Shown piece after piece: positions 62,188 through 64,000 of a DNA stretch of 64,000 bases (positions are counted from its first letter, which is position 1; each line of letters opens with the position of its first letter). Origin of the DNA: Paulinella micropora (lineage: Eukaryota > Cercozoa > Imbricatea > Euglyphida); contig BJOX01000090.1 in the NCBI GenBank assembly GCA_009731375.1, forward strand, positions 77,264-141,263, read 5' to 3'. A program made the position numbers and the translations under genes. The notes beneath the pieces are model-generated. The model was given only the letters and a program-made list of their open reading frames with translations, was not told the DNA's origin and did no database searches.

Positions 62188-62445
62188 CCTATCTATCTAC
62201 CTACCTACCTACCTATCTATCTACCTATCCATCTACCTATCTATCTACCTACCTATCTATCTACCTATCTATCTACCTACCTAACTACCTACCTGCATAC
62301 ATACATACATACATACCTACCTACATACCTACCTACCCACCTACATACCTTTATCTATCTAACAAGGTACGCTGCCAAAACGACTAGAGGGCCATCATGG
62401 CAGCATACTGAACATAGCACCTCTATCTATCTATCTATCTATCTA

Positions 62446-62531
<86 letters not shown>

Positions 62532-62541
62532 CCTCCCTATC

Positions 62542-62608
<67 letters not shown>

Positions 62609-62636
62609 CCTATCTACCTATCTATCGCTCGCTTCC

Positions 62637-62673
<37 letters not shown>

Positions 62674-63045
62674 NNNNNNNNNNNNNNNNNNNNNNNNNNN
62701 NNNNNNNNNNNNNNNNNNNNNNNNNNNNNNNNNNNNNNNNNNNNNNNNNNNNNNNNNNNNNNNNNNNNNNNNNNNNNNNNNNNNNNNNNNNNNNNNNNNN
62801 NNNNNNNNNNNNNNNNNNNNNNNNNNNNNNNNNNNNNNNNNNNNNNNNNNNNNNNNNNNNNNNNNNNNNNNNNNNNNNNNNNNNNNNNNNNNNNNNNNNN
62901 NNNNNNNNNNNNNNNNNNNNNNNNNNNNNNNNNNNNNNNNNNNNNNNNNNNNNNNNNNNNNNNNNNNNNNNNNNNNNNNNNNNNNNNNNNNNNNNNNNNN
63001 NNNNNNNNNNNNNNNNNNNNNNNNNNNNNNNNNNNNNNNNNNNNN
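62101..63045. repeat. (CTAT)n, a short unique island, poly-C, gap
   Basis: (CTAT)n with CTAC variants. A 60-bp unique patch at 62365-62420 has no clear coding sense. Poly-C at 62638-62673 abuts the gap at 62674-63045. Confidence 0.9.
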
Positions 63046-63485
63046 TTATATTATATTATATTATATTATATTATATTATATTATATTATATTATATATAT
63101 AATTATTATATTATATTATATTATATTATATTATATTATATTATATTATATTATATTATATTATATTATATTATATAATATTATATTATATTATATTTTT
63201 TATAGTATATTATAGTATAGTATAGTATAGTATAGTATAGTATAGTATAGTATAGTATAGTATAGTATACTATAGTATAGTATAGTATAGTATAGTATAG
63301 TATAGTATAGTATAGTATAGTATAGTATAGTATATTCTATTCTATTCTATTCTATTCTATTCTATTCTATTCTATTCTATTCTATTCTATTCTATTCTAT
63401 TCTATTACATTACATTACATTACATTACATTACATTATATTATATTATATTATATTATATTATATTATATTGTATTATATTAGAT
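63046..63485. repeat. Pentanucleotide staircase: TTATA, TATAG, TTCTA, TTACA, TTATA
   Basis: Five successive blocks of pentamers each differ from the next by one or two bases, with hardly any interruption. Confidence 0.95.
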
Positions 63486-63830
63486 AGATGGATAGATAGA
63501 TAATAGATGGATGGATATTATTTGCTTATACATACCACATACATACATACATACATACATACATACACATGCATGCATGCATGCATGCATGCATGCATAC
63601 ATACATACATACATACATACATACAGACATACATACATACATACATACATACATGCATGCATGCATACATACATACATACATACATACATACATACATAC
63701 ATGCATACATATGCATACACATGAAATATGTCTATGGAAAAGAATATACACATACACACACATACATTCATACATATACACATACACACATACATATGTC
63801 GATGGCAAACAATATATTCATAATGTTGTA
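63486..63830. repeat. GATA and CATA/CATG repeats
   Basis: (GATA)n, (CATA)n with GCAT variants and CACA; no gene. Confidence 0.95.
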
Positions 63831-63894
63831 TGTGAACAGGAGCGAGGGAAAGTAGTTGCCTTCGCTCTGGCCGAAAACAATACACAATACACAC

Positions 63895-63929
<35 letters not shown>

Positions 63930-64000
63930 CATACAAGCAATATATTCGTAGTGTTGTATGTAAAGAGGAGCAAGGTAAAGTAGTTGCCTTCGCTCTGGCC
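63802..64000 (+). repeat. Tandem pair of a possible exon start (GKVVAFALAE)
   Basis: CAATATATTC, a GTTGTATGTGAACAG acceptor-like tail and GAGCGAGGGAAAGTAGTTGC are followed by CTTCGCTCTGGCC. The block recurs about 124 bp later and runs off the window. The translation is ERGKVVAFALAEN. It may be the next exon-plus-echo of the kinase or of a neighbouring gene. Confidence 0.45.

Overview
The window is nuclear DNA of an intron-rich, microsatellite-saturated eukaryote. Introns are GT-AG. The coding content includes a complete front-end (cytochrome b5-fused) fatty acid desaturase, the N-terminal half of a CAMK-like protein kinase, a tRNA-derived SINE family and an intact Ty3/gypsy retrotransposon. 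A PUFA-making protist or microalga fits best (inference; the species cannot be fixed from sequence alone). About fifteen N-gaps interrupt it, many abutted by suspicious poly-C or poly-G runs.

Layout. 1-5.3 kb: a 4.3-kb strand-pure polypurine tract, then ATTT/ATT repeats. 5.3-17.7 kb: microsatellites, minisatellites, two short elements with 68-69-bp terminal direct repeats, and several small plus-strand exons of unrecognised spliced genes. 17.7-41 kb: an island almost free of microsatellites, made largely of transposon-like genes. It holds a minus-strand coiled-coil gene, plus-strand transposase-like exons, and a 10.6-kb LTR retrotransposon (23,940-34,545) with 237-bp LTRs, a 4-bp target duplication and gag, protease and pol frames on the minus strand. 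Taking out the element restores an open frame across its insertion site. 41.3-54.2 kb: the desaturase gene on the minus strand, about 15-16 exons that can be chained in phase. 54.8-64 kb: the kinase gene on the plus strand, six exons from start codon through DFG, with its 3' part outside the window or in a gap. The two genes are divergent, with about 570 bp between start codons.

The most unusual signal is what I call 'exon-edge echoes'. Many exons of the desaturase, the kinase and an unidentified gene at 10.7-13.0 kb have 2-9 diverged tandem copies of one exon end, including the splice site, in the adjoining intron. 3' ends with their donor are copied downstream; 5' ends with their acceptor are copied upstream. 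Kinase exon 5 has both. Copies keep the reading frame and differ largely at synonymous positions or by conservative changes, which plain intronic decay does not predict. Arrays are interleaved with microsatellites and, at kinase exon 3, with telomere-like CCCTAA repeats.

The desaturase and kinase share only their promoter region. No functional link between them is visible. The retrotransposon supplies its own replication machinery and shows features worth testing: a UGA-CUG gag stop, a +1 pro/pol overlap, a DTM protease motif and a CCCH finger in Gag.
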